Positions 47,318-56,863 of a stretch of 64,000 nt of DNA are shown in pieces. This stretch comes from Dyella telluris (lineage in GTDB: Bacteria; Pseudomonadota; Gammaproteobacteria; Xanthomonadales; Rhodanobacteraceae): positions 4,092,001-4,156,000 of the forward strand of contig NZ_CP060412.1 of the NCBI RefSeq assembly GCF_014297575.1, read 5' to 3'. The position numbers and the translations under genes are program-made. The notes below the pieces were generated by a model, which ran no database searches, had not been told where the DNA came from, and was given only the letters and a program-made list of their open reading frames with translations. How positions within the stretch are numbered: the stretch's first letter is position 1; each line of letters starts with the position of its first letter.

Positions 47318-47540
47318 AAAAAAAAGCCGAACGAAAGTACGGCTTTTTTTGTGCCTGGAAGGTATGGCAAAAGCCGAACGAAAGTACGGCTTTTTTGTGT
47401 CTGGAAGGTATGGCAAAAGCCGGACGAAGGTCTGGCTTTTCTTGTTTCTGGACGGTGTGGCAAAAAGCCGGACGAAAGTCCGGCTTTCACGTTGTTTAGA
47501 AGGTGAGGCAAAAAAAAGCCGGACGAAAGTCCGGCTTTTC
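47318..47540. repeat. Five tandem terminator hairpins between gacA and rne
   Basis: Five copies of AAAGCCGRACGAAAGTMCGGCTTT with GAAA or GAAG loops, at about 47318-47350, 47369-47396, 47416-47440, 47462-47487 and 47511-47540. Units recur at about 47 bp for the first four. Copies one and two share an A/A mismatch (GAACGAAAGTAC), four and five have a perfect stem. Spacers are related (CTGGAAGGTATGGCAA). A- and T-flanks make each hairpin usable from both sides, so the array can stop both the gacA and the convergent rne transcripts. Confidence 0.93.
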
Positions 47541-47560
47541 TAGGGGCTGAAAGTGCGTCG

Positions 47561-50500
47561 TCAGACGTGCGACGACGCGTCCTTCTTCGCTTCCTCGGAA
47601 GTTTCTTCCGGTGCCGGACTTGCCGGCGACGGTGCGGCCTGCGTCAATCCGGCATGAGCCAGCAGGTCACCCTGGGCGGGCTGCGGAGCAGTGGGCGCGT
47701 CCATCGGCTCGGCCTTTACTTCCACGTCGTTCGCCGTCACCGGAACGTCGGCCACCGGCTCGATCTTGGGCGACACGTCGAGGCGTGCGCGTAAATCGAT
47801 GGTCGTGCTGGACTCGACCAACTGCACGGTCTCCACGACCGGAGTCGCGATGTCCGGCGCGTGGGACGCGGTGGCGGAGACGTCCGTGGTCTGCTGCGTG
47901 TGGGTAACCACCTCAGCGACGGGCGCGACCGTCACGGCTGCGTGTTCCACTTCCTGATGCGGTGCGCGAGCGACTTCTGTCACGGCCGGCGCTTCAACCT
48001 GCACGTGATCCGTCGCGACGTCAGCAGCCGGTTCGCCTGCCGGAATCGGCGGAAGCGTGGGCAGGTTGAACGAGGCGGGCGCCACGGCGCTGAGCACCTG
48101 CTCGGGCACCGGCATCGGAGCCACCGGCGCAGCGGCGGCGACCACCTTCTCGGGTGTCGTCGCGGCGTCCGTGGCTGATGCGTGCTCGACCGGCTCCGGG
48201 CGGGCAGCGTGTGTGGCGGCCGCCACAACGGCGCCGGCAGCGGCGGCCGTTACGGCAGTGGCAGGCGTCGACAACGGCGCGGCATCGCTCCGGTCTTCGT
48301 CGTCCAGATCGTCCAGGTGCTGGTCGTCACCGGCGTCGGCCGACGGTGCACCCGACTGCGTGGCATCGTCATGGCGACGGCGACGGCGGCCACCGCGGCG
48401 ACCGCGGCGACGACGCGACTGTCCACCTTCCGCTTCGGGCGTATCCGCCGTGGCCGGTGCGCCGTCGGCGACGACTGCATCGGTGGTGGCTTCGGCCGTC
48501 ACGGCGAGGTTCTTGTCCTTGATCACTTCCGGAACGGGTGAAGCGACCGGGCGCTCGGCGGGAGCGGTGGCTGCCGTCACTGCCGCGGCGGTCGCAACGA
48601 CTGCCGTGGCAGCGCCGGCTGCAGCAGCTTGCTGGTTCTGCTGCTGCGCCTGCTTGGGCTGGCGCTGCTGCTGTTCCTGGCGCTGCTGCTTGCGCTCGTT
48701 CTGGGCCGGCTGCTGCTGGCCGTCGGCCTTGGCCTGCGGCTGACGCTGTTCCTGCCTGGCCTGCTGCGGTGCCTGCGGCTGACCCTTCTGGCCCTGCGGG
48801 TTCTGCTGCTGGCGGTTGCCCTGGCCCTTGGCCTGCTGCTGGCCCTTCTGGCCCTGCTGCTGGTCGCGACGCTGCTGTTGCTGCTGGCGGTTACCTTGCT
48901 GCTGGCCCTGGCCGGAGCGACCGCGCTCATCGCGACGCTGATTGCCGCCGCGGCTGGACGGTGCGGGCTGGGGCTGGCGTGCCGGTGCCGGAGTGGCAGG
49001 CGCGGCGGTGCCGCGGAACCAGCCGAACAGGCGGGAGATGATGCCGCCACTGGGCGCCGGGGCCGCCGCGGGCTGGCGCGCAGCCGGAGCTTGCGGGGCC
49101 GGGGCTTCGGCGACTTCTTCGCGGACCGGTGCGGGCGAGGAGGGCACGATGCCGCTCACGGCGGGCTGCTCACCGCTGCCCAGGGTCTGGCCCATCTTCG
49201 GCAACGGCGAGGCCTCGACGGCCGTCAGGCGCTCGTAGCTGGGCTTGCTGTGCTCGCCCATGTCCGCTTCGCGGATGCGCTGGATCTCGATGTGCGGCGT
49301 CTCGAGCTTGTCGTCCGCCACGATGACGACGTGCACCTTGTTGCGCAGTTCGATCTCGACCACGCTGGCACGCTTTTCGTTAAGCATGAAGTTGGCCACG
49401 CTCGGCGGGGCCTGCACCAGCACCTGGCCGGTGTTGTCCTTCATGGCGTGCTCTTCAATCAGTCGCAGCGTGGACAGCGCCAGCGACTCCACGCCGCGGA
49501 CGTGGCCATGGCCTTCGCAGCGCGGGCAGACGATCTGGGTGGCTTCGCCCAGGCTCGGACGCAGGCGCTGGCGCGACATCTCCAGCAGGCCGAAGCGGCT
49601 GATGCGGCCAATCTGCACACGGGCGCGGTCCAGCTTCAGGGCGTCCTTGAGACGCTCTTCCACTTCGCGCTGGTGCTTGGGGCTGTCCATGTCGATGAAG
49701 TCGATCACGATCAGGCCACCGGCATCGCGGATGCGCAGCTGGCGGGCGATTTCAGCCGCCGCTTCCAGGTTGGTGTTGAACGCGGTTTCTTCGATGTCGC
49801 TGCCCTTGGTGGCCTTCGACGAGTTGATGTCGATGGCGGTAAGGGCTTCAGTCTGATCGACCACGATCGAGCCGCCGGACGGCAGGCGGACCTGGCGGTC
49901 GAACACGCTCTCGATCTGGGTCTCGATCTGGTAGCGCGAGAACAGCGGGGTGTCGTCGCGGTACATCTTGAGCTTGCGCAGGGCGTTGGGCATCACCTGC
50001 TGCATGAACTCGCGCGCGTCGTTATAGAGCGACTCCTCGTCGATGAGGATCTCGCCGATATCGCTGCGCAGGTAGTCGCGCAGGGCGCGGATGAACAGCT
50101 TCGATTCCTGGTAGATCAGGAACGGGGCCTTTTGGGCCTGGGCGGCGCCGGAGATGGCCTTCCAGAGCTGGAGCAGGTAATCCAGGTCCCACTGGAGTTC
50201 TTCGGCATCGCGGCCGAGGCCGGCGGTACGCACGATGAGGCCTACGTCGTCGGGGACGTTGAGATGCTCCAGTGCTTCCTTCAGCGCCTGGCGGTCTTCG
50301 CCTTCAATGCGACGCGAAACACCACCCGCCTTCGGGTTGTTCGGCATCAGCACCATGTAGCGGCCGGCGAGGCTGATGAAGGTGGTCAGGGCAGCGCCCT
50401 TGTTGCCACGCTCTTCCTTCTCGACCTGCACCACCACCTCGTGACCTTCCTTGATGAGGTCGCGGATGTTGGCCTTGTTGGGGTCCAGGCCCGGCGTGAA

Positions 50501-50731
50501 GTACTCGCGGGCAATTTCCTTCAGCGGCAGGAAGCCATGACGCTCGGCGCCGTAATCGACGAAGCAGGCTTCCAGGGAAGGCTCCACGCGAGTGATGCGG
50601 CCCTTGTAGATATTGGCCTTTTTCTGTTCGCGGGAAGGGATTTCGATGTCGAGATCGTAAAGGGTCTGGCCATCGACGATGGCCACGCGCAACTCTTCAC
50701 GCTGAGTTGCGTTGATCAACATACGTTTCAT
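47561..50731 (-). CDS. rne: Ribonuclease E
   Basis: Essential endonuclease for mRNA decay and rRNA/tRNA processing, 1056 residues. The start at 50731 gives the classic [21 protein letters not shown]. The catalytic half has the S1 domain (residues about 35-120), the DNase I-like site with Asp in TAIDINSS and in VIDFIDMDS, and the Zn-link CPRCEGHG. The C-terminal half is low complexity: a Q-rich stretch near residues 604-704, an Arg-rich [17 protein letters not shown] near 770-790, and an Ala/Pro/Val tail. This serves as degradosome scaffold in relatives. The leader of over 300 bp fits the autoregulated rne 5' UTR. Confidence 0.96.
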   Translation of the reverse strand: MKRMLINATQREELRVAIVDGQTLYDLDIEIPSREQKKANIYKGRITRVEPSLEACFVDYGAERHGFLPLKEIAREYFTPGLDPNKANIRDLIKEGHEVVVQVEKEERGNKGAALTTFISLAGRYMVLMPNNPKAGGVSRRIEGEDRQALKEALEHLNVPDDVGLIVRTAGLGRDAEELQWDLDYLLQLWKAISGAAQAQKAPFLIYQESKLFIRALRDYLRSDIGEILIDEESLYNDAREFMQQVMPNALRKLKMYRDDTPLFSRYQIETQIESVFDRQVRLPSGGSIVVDQTEALTAIDINSSKATKGSDIEETAFNTNLEAAAEIARQLRIRDAGGLIVIDFIDMDSPKHQREVEERLKDALKLDRARVQIGRISRFGLLEMSRQRLRPSLGEATQIVCPRCEGHGHVRGVESLALSTLRLIEEHAMKDNTGQVLVQAPPSVANFMLNEKRASVVEIELRNKVHVVIVADDKLETPHIEIQRIREADMGEHSKPSYERLTAVEASPLPKMGQTLGSGEQPAVSGIVPSSPAPVREEVAEAPAPQAPAARQPAAAPAPSGGIISRLFGWFRGTAAPATPAPARQPQPAPSSRGGNQRRDERGRSGQGQQQGNRQQQQQRRDQQQGQKGQQQAKGQGNRQQQNPQGQKGQPQAPQQARQEQRQPQAKADGQQQPAQNERKQQRQEQQQRQPKQAQQQNQQAAAAGAATAVVATAAAVTAATAPAERPVASPVPEVIKDKNLAVTAEATTDAVVADGAPATADTPEAEGGQSRRRRGRRGGRRRRRHDDATQSGAPSADAGDDQHLDDLDDEDRSDAAPLSTPATAVTAAAAGAVVAAATHAARPEPVEHASATDAATTPEKVVAAAAPVAPMPVPEQVLSAVAPASFNLPTLPPIPAGEPAADVATDHVQVEAPAVTEVARAPHQEVEHAAVTVAPVAEVVTHTQQTTDVSATASHAPDIATPVVETVQLVESSTTIDLRARLDVSPKIEPVADVPVTANDVEVKAEPMDAPTAPQPAQGDLLAHAGLTQAAPSPASPAPEETSEEAKKDASSHV

Positions 50732-51074
50732 TGTAATTTTCCTCAGCTTGCCGCGCGTCGCGTGCCTCGGTGGCGCCAGTTGCTTCGGCGGCCTGCCGGG
50801 GATCGCGCCGCTGCGGTTAAGCGGCAAATGACGGCATCGTTCCCGGTGCCGGGATGATTCTTAGGCATGCGTCCGTCGCTCTCCGGAACCCTTCAGGAAC
50901 CGGACAAACGACTACCCGAACCGTTACGATGTAAGGGAGCAGCAACCGGCTGCCACAGAGGCGACCGGCGCTATCCTCGCCGACGTCACGGGATGGGAGT
51001 CCCGACTCCATCCGAACTTCGGCAGGGCGGGACCAAACGCCGGCCGAGTATCCTATTTCGTCAGGTTTTTTTCA
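50732..51074. other. Divergent rne-rluC spacer
   Basis: 343 bp that must hold the rne leader and the rluC promoter. A hairpin with a bulge (GATGGGAGTC/GACTCCATC) lies at 50990-51010. No gene and no confident promoter boxes were found. In E. coli the same divergent rne-rluC layout carries the long autoregulatory rne 5' UTR. Confidence 0.6.
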
Positions 51075-52088
51075 ATGCAGACGGTAACTTCCCCGGACGT
51101 AGCTCACGGTGTGCGTCAAGTCGAGATCGGACCCGAAAGGGACGGTCAGCGTATCGACAACGCGCTCATGACCCTCCTCAAGGGGGTGCCCAAGAGCATG
51201 ATCTACCGCATTCTGCGCACCGGACAGGTGCGCGTGAACGGCAAGCGTGCCAAGCCCGAGACGCGTCTCGCGGCCGGTGACATGCTGCGAATCCCGCCCG
51301 TTCGGACGGCGGAAAAGGTGGCCGAGAAGGGGCCGTCGGCGGGTGCTGTCTCAGCGGTAACTGATTCGATCATCTTCGAAGACAAGCACTTCATCGCCAT
51401 CGACAAGCCCAGTGGCGTCGCCAGCCACGGCGGTAGCGGCGTCAGCCATGGTGCCATCGAGTTGATGCGCGCGGCTCGCCCGAATGAGCACGTGGAGCTG
51501 GTCCATCGCCTGGATCGGGATACCAGCGGCGTGCTGGTGTTTGCCAAGACCCGTGCCGGGCTGACCGGCCTGCAGGCCGCCATCCGCGATAACCAGGTGA
51601 CCAAACAGTACCTCTGCCTGATGGACGGGCATCCGGGGAAGGCCAAGTTCAGCGTCAACGCGCCGCTGCTCAAGTCGGTGCTCCAGGGCGGCGAACGCAT
51701 GGTAAGAGTGGCCGATAACGGCAAGCCCTCGCTCACTTTTTTCCAGGAGATGGAGCATTACCCGGGGGCGCGCCTGATGCAGGCCACCCTGGGTACGGGC
51801 CGTACCCACCAGATCCGCGTGCACGCTGCCCACATCGGTCACCCGCTGGCGGGCGATCCGAAGTACGGCAACAAGGACATGAACAAGGCGTTCAAGGACC
51901 TGGGGCTCAATCGCCTGTTCCTGCATGCCTCGCACATGAGTTTCGAGCTGGATGGTCGCTCTTACAGTTTTTCGGCACCCATGCCCGACGATCTGAAGGA
52001 CTTCCTCGACCTGCTTGCCACCAAGGGCAAGAAAATCAGGTACTTGTGGGAAAGGCTACAGGAAGAAGCGCGCACTGACCTCGAGTGA
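51075..52088 (+). CDS. rluC: 23S rRNA pseudouridine synthase RluC
   Basis: Makes pseudouridine at 955, 2504 and 2580 of 23S rRNA. The 337-residue protein has an N-terminal S4 domain (DGQRIDNALMTLLKGVPKSMIYRILRTGQVRVNGKRAKPE) and the catalytic motif HRLDRDTSGVLVFAKT with the essential Asp. The divergent rne neighbour, as in E. coli, supports RluC over RluD or RluA. It overlaps the 3' end of the convergent CPBP-like gene by 33 bp. Confidence 0.94.
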   Translation: MQTVTSPDVAHGVRQVEIGPERDGQRIDNALMTLLKGVPKSMIYRILRTGQVRVNGKRAKPETRLAAGDMLRIPPVRTAEKVAEKGPSAGAVSAVTDSIIFEDKHFIAIDKPSGVASHGGSGVSHGAIELMRAARPNEHVELVHRLDRDTSGVLVFAKTRAGLTGLQAAIRDNQVTKQYLCLMDGHPGKAKFSVNAPLLKSVLQGGERMVRVADNGKPSLTFFQEMEHYPGARLMQATLGTGRTHQIRVHAAHIGHPLAGDPKYGNKDMNKAFKDLGLNRLFLHASHMSFELDGRSYSFSAPMPDDLKDFLDLLATKGKKIRYLWERLQEEARTDLE

Positions 52089-53588
52089 GCGCAGCAGGTG
52101 GCCGGTCAGGCCGCTTTCCACCAGCAACGCACTGGCGGCGTGTGCCAGCGCGATGGGAATCAGGCGCGGCGAGCGCATGAAGCACCATGCCCACCATAGT
52201 TCGGCTACCAGGCAAAGCTGCATGAGCGAGCCATTGGGCGTGTGGAGCAGCCCGAACAGCACCGCCGTGACCATGATGACAGCGGCTCTCGGCAGCCCGG
52301 TTCGCTCCAGCCGCCCCAGTACCAGGGCCAGCATGGCCCATTGCTGCAGTAGCGCCCATCCCAGGTAGGCCAGGATGTGCCTGGGTTCCAGGTGCAGCAG
52401 GTGGTGCCCGTCAGCCAGCATCAGGCCGGCAGCCACCGGTAGCGGCAGCAGGGGGTAGAGCCAGTCCGATCGGTTGCGGCTCCACCAGCCCCATTCCACG
52501 GGCTGGCGGCGCCATTCGCTCTGGCCGCCGTAGACCAGGGCGGCGACAAACGCGACGATCCCGGCCATCGAGGGCTGCGGCCCCCAACGCAAACCGGCGA
52601 TGAGCCACAGCGGGCCGAAGGCGATGGCCGCCACCTCCGTCCAGGGACGGATCACCCCAGGTCGCTGGCGGACCGCCAGCCAGACCAGCCATGCCAGATA
52701 GATACCGCAGACGCCTGCATCCAGCCACAGGGGCATGCGGTTGGACGGCTGACTGGGTAGCGCCGCGCCGAACGGCAGGATGATCGCCGCCGGCCAGTGG
52801 TGCCGGATGCGGTCGCGCAGCAACAGCATCGCCTCGGCCGAAGCGCCTTCCGGCAGCCGAACGATCGGGGTCGGCTGGCGGGTCAGTGCCTTCGCGGGTT
52901 GCCATGTGGCCGGCGTGTCGGTGCCGGTCAGGCGAATATCGGCCGCGTGCCCGTCGATGTGGGCAGGGAGCGCGACGGGCATCGGCGTAGCCGAGGTGAC
53001 GGAACCCACGGTCCAGGTCGACCCCGCGGGCAGGGTCACTCGCAGACGCAACATATAGGCGACGACGCCAGGTGGCGGACAGGCCTTGCCCTGCGCCGTA
53101 TGCCAGGACGGGGCCTGCAAGTTGATCGACAACACGTCGGCGTCAGCAGGCACCGTGGCCACCTGATCGGCGGTGCAGGCCTCGCTGGATTCGAGGGACT
53201 GATAGCTCAGCCCTAGCCGCCCCCTATGATCTGCCCGCGCCTGGATGCGCAGGGTCGGCCAGTGGGTCAGGTCGACGGGGCCCGCCAGTGGCAGTCCGAG
53301 CTCGAAAGGCGTGCCGTCGGCGCTCGTGATCGTCAGGCCATCCGGTGTGGCGGCGAGCGTCGCGTGGCCGAAGACCCGGCTGGCGACCAGATCGGACGGG
53401 CGGCGCAGCGCCCAAGCCCAGGGTGGTTCGCCGGCGTGAAGTGCGGCGACCACCCTGGCGGCCTCATGCACCAGCTGGCCGCGGGTCATCCAGCCGGAGA
53501 GGCCCGCCATGCACCACAGCAACACCGCGACCGCCGCAAGAAAGCCGGCGATGGCAAGGAATGGCGGTGTGGTGCGCGGCGCGCTCAA
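52056..53588 (-). CDS. CPBP-like membrane protein with an extracytoplasmic domain
   Basis: 510 residues. A first membrane helix (FLAIAGFLAAVAVLLWCMAGL) is followed by a large periplasmic beta-type domain (residues about 50-260) and eight or so membrane helices. The last part resembles CPBP (CAAX-type) intramembrane proteases: FGLLHTPNG gives the FxxxH motif and IALAHAASALL the third motif. The first motif, normally EExxxR, reads QQWAML here, so catalysis is doubtful. The start is TTG 53588, overlapping the phhB stop as TTGA; this keeps the first helix. No clear Shine-Dalgarno, so it is probably coupled to phhB. Confidence 0.65.
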   Translation of the reverse strand: MSAPRTTPPFLAIAGFLAAVAVLLWCMAGLSGWMTRGQLVHEAARVVAALHAGEPPWAWALRRPSDLVASRVFGHATLAATPDGLTITSADGTPFELGLPLAGPVDLTHWPTLRIQARADHRGRLGLSYQSLESSEACTADQVATVPADADVLSINLQAPSWHTAQGKACPPPGVVAYMLRLRVTLPAGSTWTVGSVTSATPMPVALPAHIDGHAADIRLTGTDTPATWQPAKALTRQPTPIVRLPEGASAEAMLLLRDRIRHHWPAAIILPFGAALPSQPSNRMPLWLDAGVCGIYLAWLVWLAVRQRPGVIRPWTEVAAIAFGPLWLIAGLRWGPQPSMAGIVAFVAALVYGGQSEWRRQPVEWGWWSRNRSDWLYPLLPLPVAAGLMLADGHHLLHLEPRHILAYLGWALLQQWAMLALVLGRLERTGLPRAAVIMVTAVLFGLLHTPNGSLMQLCLVAELWWAWCFMRSPRLIPIALAHAASALLVESGLTGHLLRSLEVSARFFL

Positions 53589-53926
53589 CGTTCGAGCAGG
53601 ACGTCGACGCGTGCGGCACAGATGATGTCGTTCATCGACAGGCCGCCCACGTCGTGCGTGGACCACAGGATCTGGCAATGACCGTAGCCGGCTTCGAGAT
53701 CCGGGTGGTGGTCCTCTTGATTGGCCATGAAACCCACCGCATTGATGAAGCCGAGCGTGTGATGGAAGTCCGGGAACTTGAAGTCCTTGACCAGGGCCTT
53801 GCCGTCGTCGGTGACCTTCCAGCCCGGCAACGCGGCGAGCAGCTCCTTGAGCGTCGCGGCGTCCAGCGCGTGTTCCTTGCCCTTGCGCGGCGTGCAGTGC
53901 TGGCTGGCGAGTTGGCTCAGGTTCAT
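53585..53926 (-). CDS. phhB: 4a-hydroxytetrahydrobiopterin dehydratase (PCD/DCoH)
   Basis: Recycles pterin cofactor after phenylalanine hydroxylase by dehydrating the 4a-hydroxy form. The 113-residue protein has the signature FINAVGFMANQEDHHPDLEAGY with the catalytic His pair, and TLKELLAALPGWKV before it. No phhA is in the window. It overlaps the CPBP-like gene by TTGA. Confidence 0.93.
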   Translation of the reverse strand: MNLSQLASQHCTPRKGKEHALDAATLKELLAALPGWKVTDDGKALVKDFKFPDFHHTLGFINAVGFMANQEDHHPDLEAGYGHCQILWSTHDVGGLSMNDIICAARVDVLLER

Positions 53927-54064
53927 GGCGAAAGTTCCGTGGCGAGAGAAAGGTGCGAAGCGTCGAAGCTTGGCACCGAAAAGTCAAAGCCGGGCACGCC
54001 GATCAAAATAGGACTAAAATGGTGCTGTATTGCCGGCCGAGCCGGAGTTTCAGCTGGAGTAGAC

Positions 54065-54673
54065 ATGATCGACATTTCAGAACGCGCGCAGAAGCACTTC
54101 CTGCGGCTGCTTTCCCAGCAGGGCATCGACGGGTTGAGCATCCGCCTGCGCGTGACATCCCCGGGTACGCCGGCGGCCAATTGCGAGCTGGAGTTCGCCG
54201 AACCCGATGAACTGACCGGGCAGGAATGGACCATCGTCTGCGAAGGCTTCGACTTCAATGTCGATGGCGACAGCGCGCAGTGGCTGGAAGGGGCCACCAT
54301 CGATTTCGAGCCGAACGCCACCGGCGGGCAGCTCAATATCCGCGCACCGCGCATCAAGGGCGAGATTCCTGGCGAAGGGGCAGGCCTGATCGAGCGCGTG
54401 CGTTACGTGCTCGAAGCCGAAGTGAATCCCAAGATTGCCTCCCACGGCGGCCGCGTCAGCTTGCTTGAGGTCGATGCCGACGGCGTGGTGGTGCTGCAGT
54501 TCGGTGGCGGCTGCCACGGCTGCGCTTCGGTGGATGTCACGCTCAAGCACGGCGTGGAGAAGACCCTGCGCGAGCGCGTTCCGGAGATTACTGCCGTGCG
54601 CGACGCCACTGACCACAGCGGCGGCAGCAATCCCTACTACAGCAAGAAGGAAGGTCAGTCCGCGCTGGGTTGA
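54065..54673 (+). CDS. nfuA: Fe-S biogenesis protein NfuA
   Basis: Carries [4Fe-4S] clusters to client enzymes. The 202-residue protein has an N-terminal degenerate A-type domain (MIDISERAQKHFLRLLSQQG) and a C-terminal Nfu domain with the cluster-binding CxxC in GGGCHGCASVDVTLKHG. Length and layout match E. coli NfuA (191). Start ATG 54065; a bidirectional terminator follows. Confidence 0.96.
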   Translation: MIDISERAQKHFLRLLSQQGIDGLSIRLRVTSPGTPAANCELEFAEPDELTGQEWTIVCEGFDFNVDGDSAQWLEGATIDFEPNATGGQLNIRAPRIKGEIPGEGAGLIERVRYVLEAEVNPKIASHGGRVSLLEVDADGVVVLQFGGGCHGCASVDVTLKHGVEKTLRERVPEITAVRDATDHSGGSNPYYSKKEGQSALG

Positions 54674-54698
54674 CGCCGCGCGGTATGGACGTCCAAAC

Positions 54699-54727
54699 AA
54701 AAAGGCCCGCCAATGGCGGGCCTTTTT
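54699..54727. terminator. Bidirectional terminator between nfuA and the cytochrome gene
   Basis: A5GGCCCGCC-AAT-GGCGGGCCT5: a 13-bp stem with an A run and a T run, usable for the convergent nfuA and minus-strand cytochrome transcripts. Confidence 0.92.
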
Positions 54728-54745
54728 CATCGGTTCCGGCGAGGC

Positions 54746-55102
54746 TTACGGCTTGTCGCCCTGGATGTGTCCCTGCAGGGTATCGAGCTTGGTGGGCAGG
54801 CTGGAGAAGTAGGCCGCCACGTCCTGGATGTCCTGGTCCGACAGCTGCGCCACAAAGCCCTTCATGATGGCGTTGTCGCGCTGGCCGGTCTTGTACTCGT
54901 TAAGGGCCTGCTGGATGTACATGTTGTACTGGCCAGCCAGGCGCGGGTACTGCGGATCGACCGCATTGCCGTCCGTGCCATGGCAGGCGAAGCAGGTCGC
55001 AGCCTTCTGCTTGCCGTTCTCGATGTTGCCCGCGGCCAGCAGCTGGGTGGAAGCGAACGCCAGGACGGCGCCGAATGAAAGCAGGGTCAGTGCACGTTTC
55101 AT
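54746..55102 (-). CDS. Class I c-type cytochrome (paralogue 1)
   Basis: 118-residue secreted protein with a signal peptide (MKRALTLLSFGAVLAFASTQLLAAG), a single haem motif CFACH, and the axial Met in IMKGFVAQLSDQDIQDVAAYFSSL. This is the cytochrome c553/c4-half type that passes electrons in the periplasm. It is a tandem paralogue of the next gene, 18 bp away, with the same SDQDIQDVAAYxSSL end. Confidence 0.9.
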   Translation of the reverse strand: MKRALTLLSFGAVLAFASTQLLAAGNIENGKQKAATCFACHGTDGNAVDPQYPRLAGQYNMYIQQALNEYKTGQRDNAIMKGFVAQLSDQDIQDVAAYFSSLPTKLDTLQGHIQGDKP

Positions 55103-55120
55103 GCGGTTCGGGTCCTTGGC

Positions 55121-55444
55121 TTACTTGGCGAGGCTGGAGAGGTAGGCGGCGACGTCCTGGATGTCCTGGTCGGACAGACTCTGCGCCTGGGCCATCATCG
55201 TCGGGTGCTTGCGCTCGCCTGCCTTGTATTCGTGCAGCGCGTTGACGATGTACTGCTCGTTCTGCCCGGCGATGCGGGGAACGGGGTAATTCGGATAAGC
55301 GTTGGCGTAGCCAGGTACGCCATGGCAACCATTGCACGTGTAGATCAACTTGCGTCCGGCAGCTTTGTCACCCTCGGCATGCACGCTGGCAGTGGCGAAG
55401 AGAGCTGCGGCCACGGTCAGGCCAAGCAGTTGCAGTCGAGTCAT
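55121..55444 (-). CDS. Class I c-type cytochrome (paralogue 2)
   Basis: 107-residue secreted monohaem cytochrome: signal peptide (MTRLQLLGLTVAAALFATASVHA), haem motif CNGCH and the SDQDIQDVAAYLSSLAK end, with an axial Met in the PTMMAQAQ segment. Start ATG 55444; an in-frame ATG at 55459 would add five residues. It and the first paralogue together resemble the two halves of a dihaem cytochrome c4 made as separate proteins. Confidence 0.9.
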   Translation of the reverse strand: MTRLQLLGLTVAAALFATASVHAEGDKAAGRKLIYTCNGCHGVPGYANAYPNYPVPRIAGQNEQYIVNALHEYKAGERKHPTMMAQAQSLSDQDIQDVAAYLSSLAK

Positions 55445-55624
55445 CAGGATCGTCCCCACGATTCCGGCTGGTACATGGTGAATGTCGCGGCAGTATAGTC
55501 GTTGGATTCACGAACGGACAACATGTCGCAAGCCACTGATTTCAATCAATGAGGGATGTCACAGTGGTTTGGAGGGTGCGTGCACGGAGACCCGGCGCGC
55601 CATGACCAACGCTAGGGGCAATGC

Positions 55625-56785
55625 ATGCAAAAGATGCTTGAAAAGGCCGGTAATCGACGCGTCCTGAAGGTCGCGGTGGCGGTAGCGATGGCCTTCGGCT
55701 TCGCGTGGCAGGTGGGTGAGGCGAGGGCAGCGAGCCCTGCGGCAGATTACCGCATCGTCGGCTACGTCGGGGATAGCCAGCCGCTGCCCCACGTGAGCGC
55801 CGACAAGCTCGACGTGATCAATTACGCCTTCGCCAAGCTCGAGCCCAAGGGGGACGTGATGTTCCCCAGTCCGGTGGCGGGCCAGACGCTTGCCACGCTC
55901 ACGGGGCTGCGCAAGCTCAACCCGAATCTCAAGATCATCGTGTCCATCGGTGGCTGGGGCGCAGACTACTTCTCGGATGTGGCACTCACCGACGCCACGC
56001 GTCAGCGCATGGCCGACAGCGTGGCCGCGTTCATCGCGAAGTACGATGTGGATGGCGTGGACCTTGATTGGGAATACCCGACGCTGCCGGGCCCGGGCAT
56101 CAGTCACCGCCCCGAGGACAAGCGCAATTTCAGCCTGATGCTGGAAACCCTGCGCGCGCGCCTGGACAAACTTGGTGCAGCGCACGGCGGCCGCCATTAC
56201 CTGCTGACCATCGCCGCGGCGGACAGCGAGTTCGTGGCCGGCATCGAGCTGGAGCGCGTGTCGCATTCGCTCGACTGGTTCAACCTGATGACCTACGACT
56301 TCCACAACAGCCTGACGCCGACCACGGGGCATCACGCGGGCCTGCATCTGTCGGCTGTGGCGCCGGCGGACGACCGCGCTGGCGACAAGGCCGTCGCGCA
56401 GTTTCTGGCGGCGGGTGTGCCGGCGAAAAAGCTCAATATTGGCGTGGCTTTCTACGGCCGCGCGTTCACCGGCGTCGACCCGGCGCATGACGGCCTGCAG
56501 CAGAAGTACACCAAGTTCGCTGGCGCGCCTTCATGGGATGAGCTGGTGGCCAGTTACATCGACAAGAACGGCTACGTGCGCCACTGGGATGCGAAGGCCC
56601 AGGCGCCGTTCCTGTGGAATGCACAGACGCACACCTTCGTGACCTACGAAGACCCCGAATCGCTGCGCGCCAAGACGGCTTTCGTCAAGGCGAAAGGTTT
56701 GGGTGGCGTGATGTACTGGGAGCACAGCCTGGATCGCAACGAGCAGTTGCTGGGCGTGCTGGATCAGGGTCTGCGCGCACACTGA
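55625..56785 (+). CDS. Glycoside hydrolase family 18 chitinase-like protein
   Basis: 386-residue secreted TIM-barrel protein. A signal peptide ends near ARA (residue 36). The catalytic motif DGVDLDWEYP has the DxxDxDWE pattern with the acid Glu, preceded by IIVSIGGWG. It ends with GVMYWEHSLDRNEQLLGVL. It is expected to cleave chitin or related beta-1,4-GlcNAc polymers. No chitin-binding domain is visible. A later ATG (fourth codon) is a possible start. Confidence 0.88.
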   Translation: MQKMLEKAGNRRVLKVAVAVAMAFGFAWQVGEARAASPAADYRIVGYVGDSQPLPHVSADKLDVINYAFAKLEPKGDVMFPSPVAGQTLATLTGLRKLNPNLKIIVSIGGWGADYFSDVALTDATRQRMADSVAAFIAKYDVDGVDLDWEYPTLPGPGISHRPEDKRNFSLMLETLRARLDKLGAAHGGRHYLLTIAAADSEFVAGIELERVSHSLDWFNLMTYDFHNSLTPTTGHHAGLHLSAVAPADDRAGDKAVAQFLAAGVPAKKLNIGVAFYGRAFTGVDPAHDGLQQKYTKFAGAPSWDELVASYIDKNGYVRHWDAKAQAPFLWNAQTHTFVTYEDPESLRAKTAFVKAKGLGGVMYWEHSLDRNEQLLGVLDQGLRAH

Positions 56786-56789
56786 TTGT

Positions 56790-56817
56790 CGTCGTTCCGG
56801 CCTGCGCCGGAGTGACG
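56790..56817. repeat. Single degenerate REP-like palindrome
   Basis: GTCGTTCCGGC-CTGC-GCCGGAGTGAC, an imperfect hairpin in the spacer after the chitinase gene, of the same GTCATTCCGGC style as the repeat at 13052. Confidence 0.6.
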
Positions 56818-56863
56818 GGCGTGGGGTGATTCGGATTCCTGAAGGGCGCGAGCGCGACCGCGC

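Noticed and set aside
47318..47540. CRISPR-like array
   Set aside because: The repeats are regularly spaced, but they are self-complementary terminators with A and T flanks and the spacers are themselves related. No cas genes are nearby.
47305..47543. Short reading frames through the hairpin array with repeated KSRTKVRL-type peptides
   Set aside because: They arise from the repeated hairpin DNA; the 47-bp period does not keep frame and there is no start context.
48629..50857. Long plus-strand open frame opposite rne, including Leu-rich segments that look like membrane helices
   Set aside because: The Leu runs are the antisense of the Gln-rich (CAG) RNase E tail. No independent start signal was seen.
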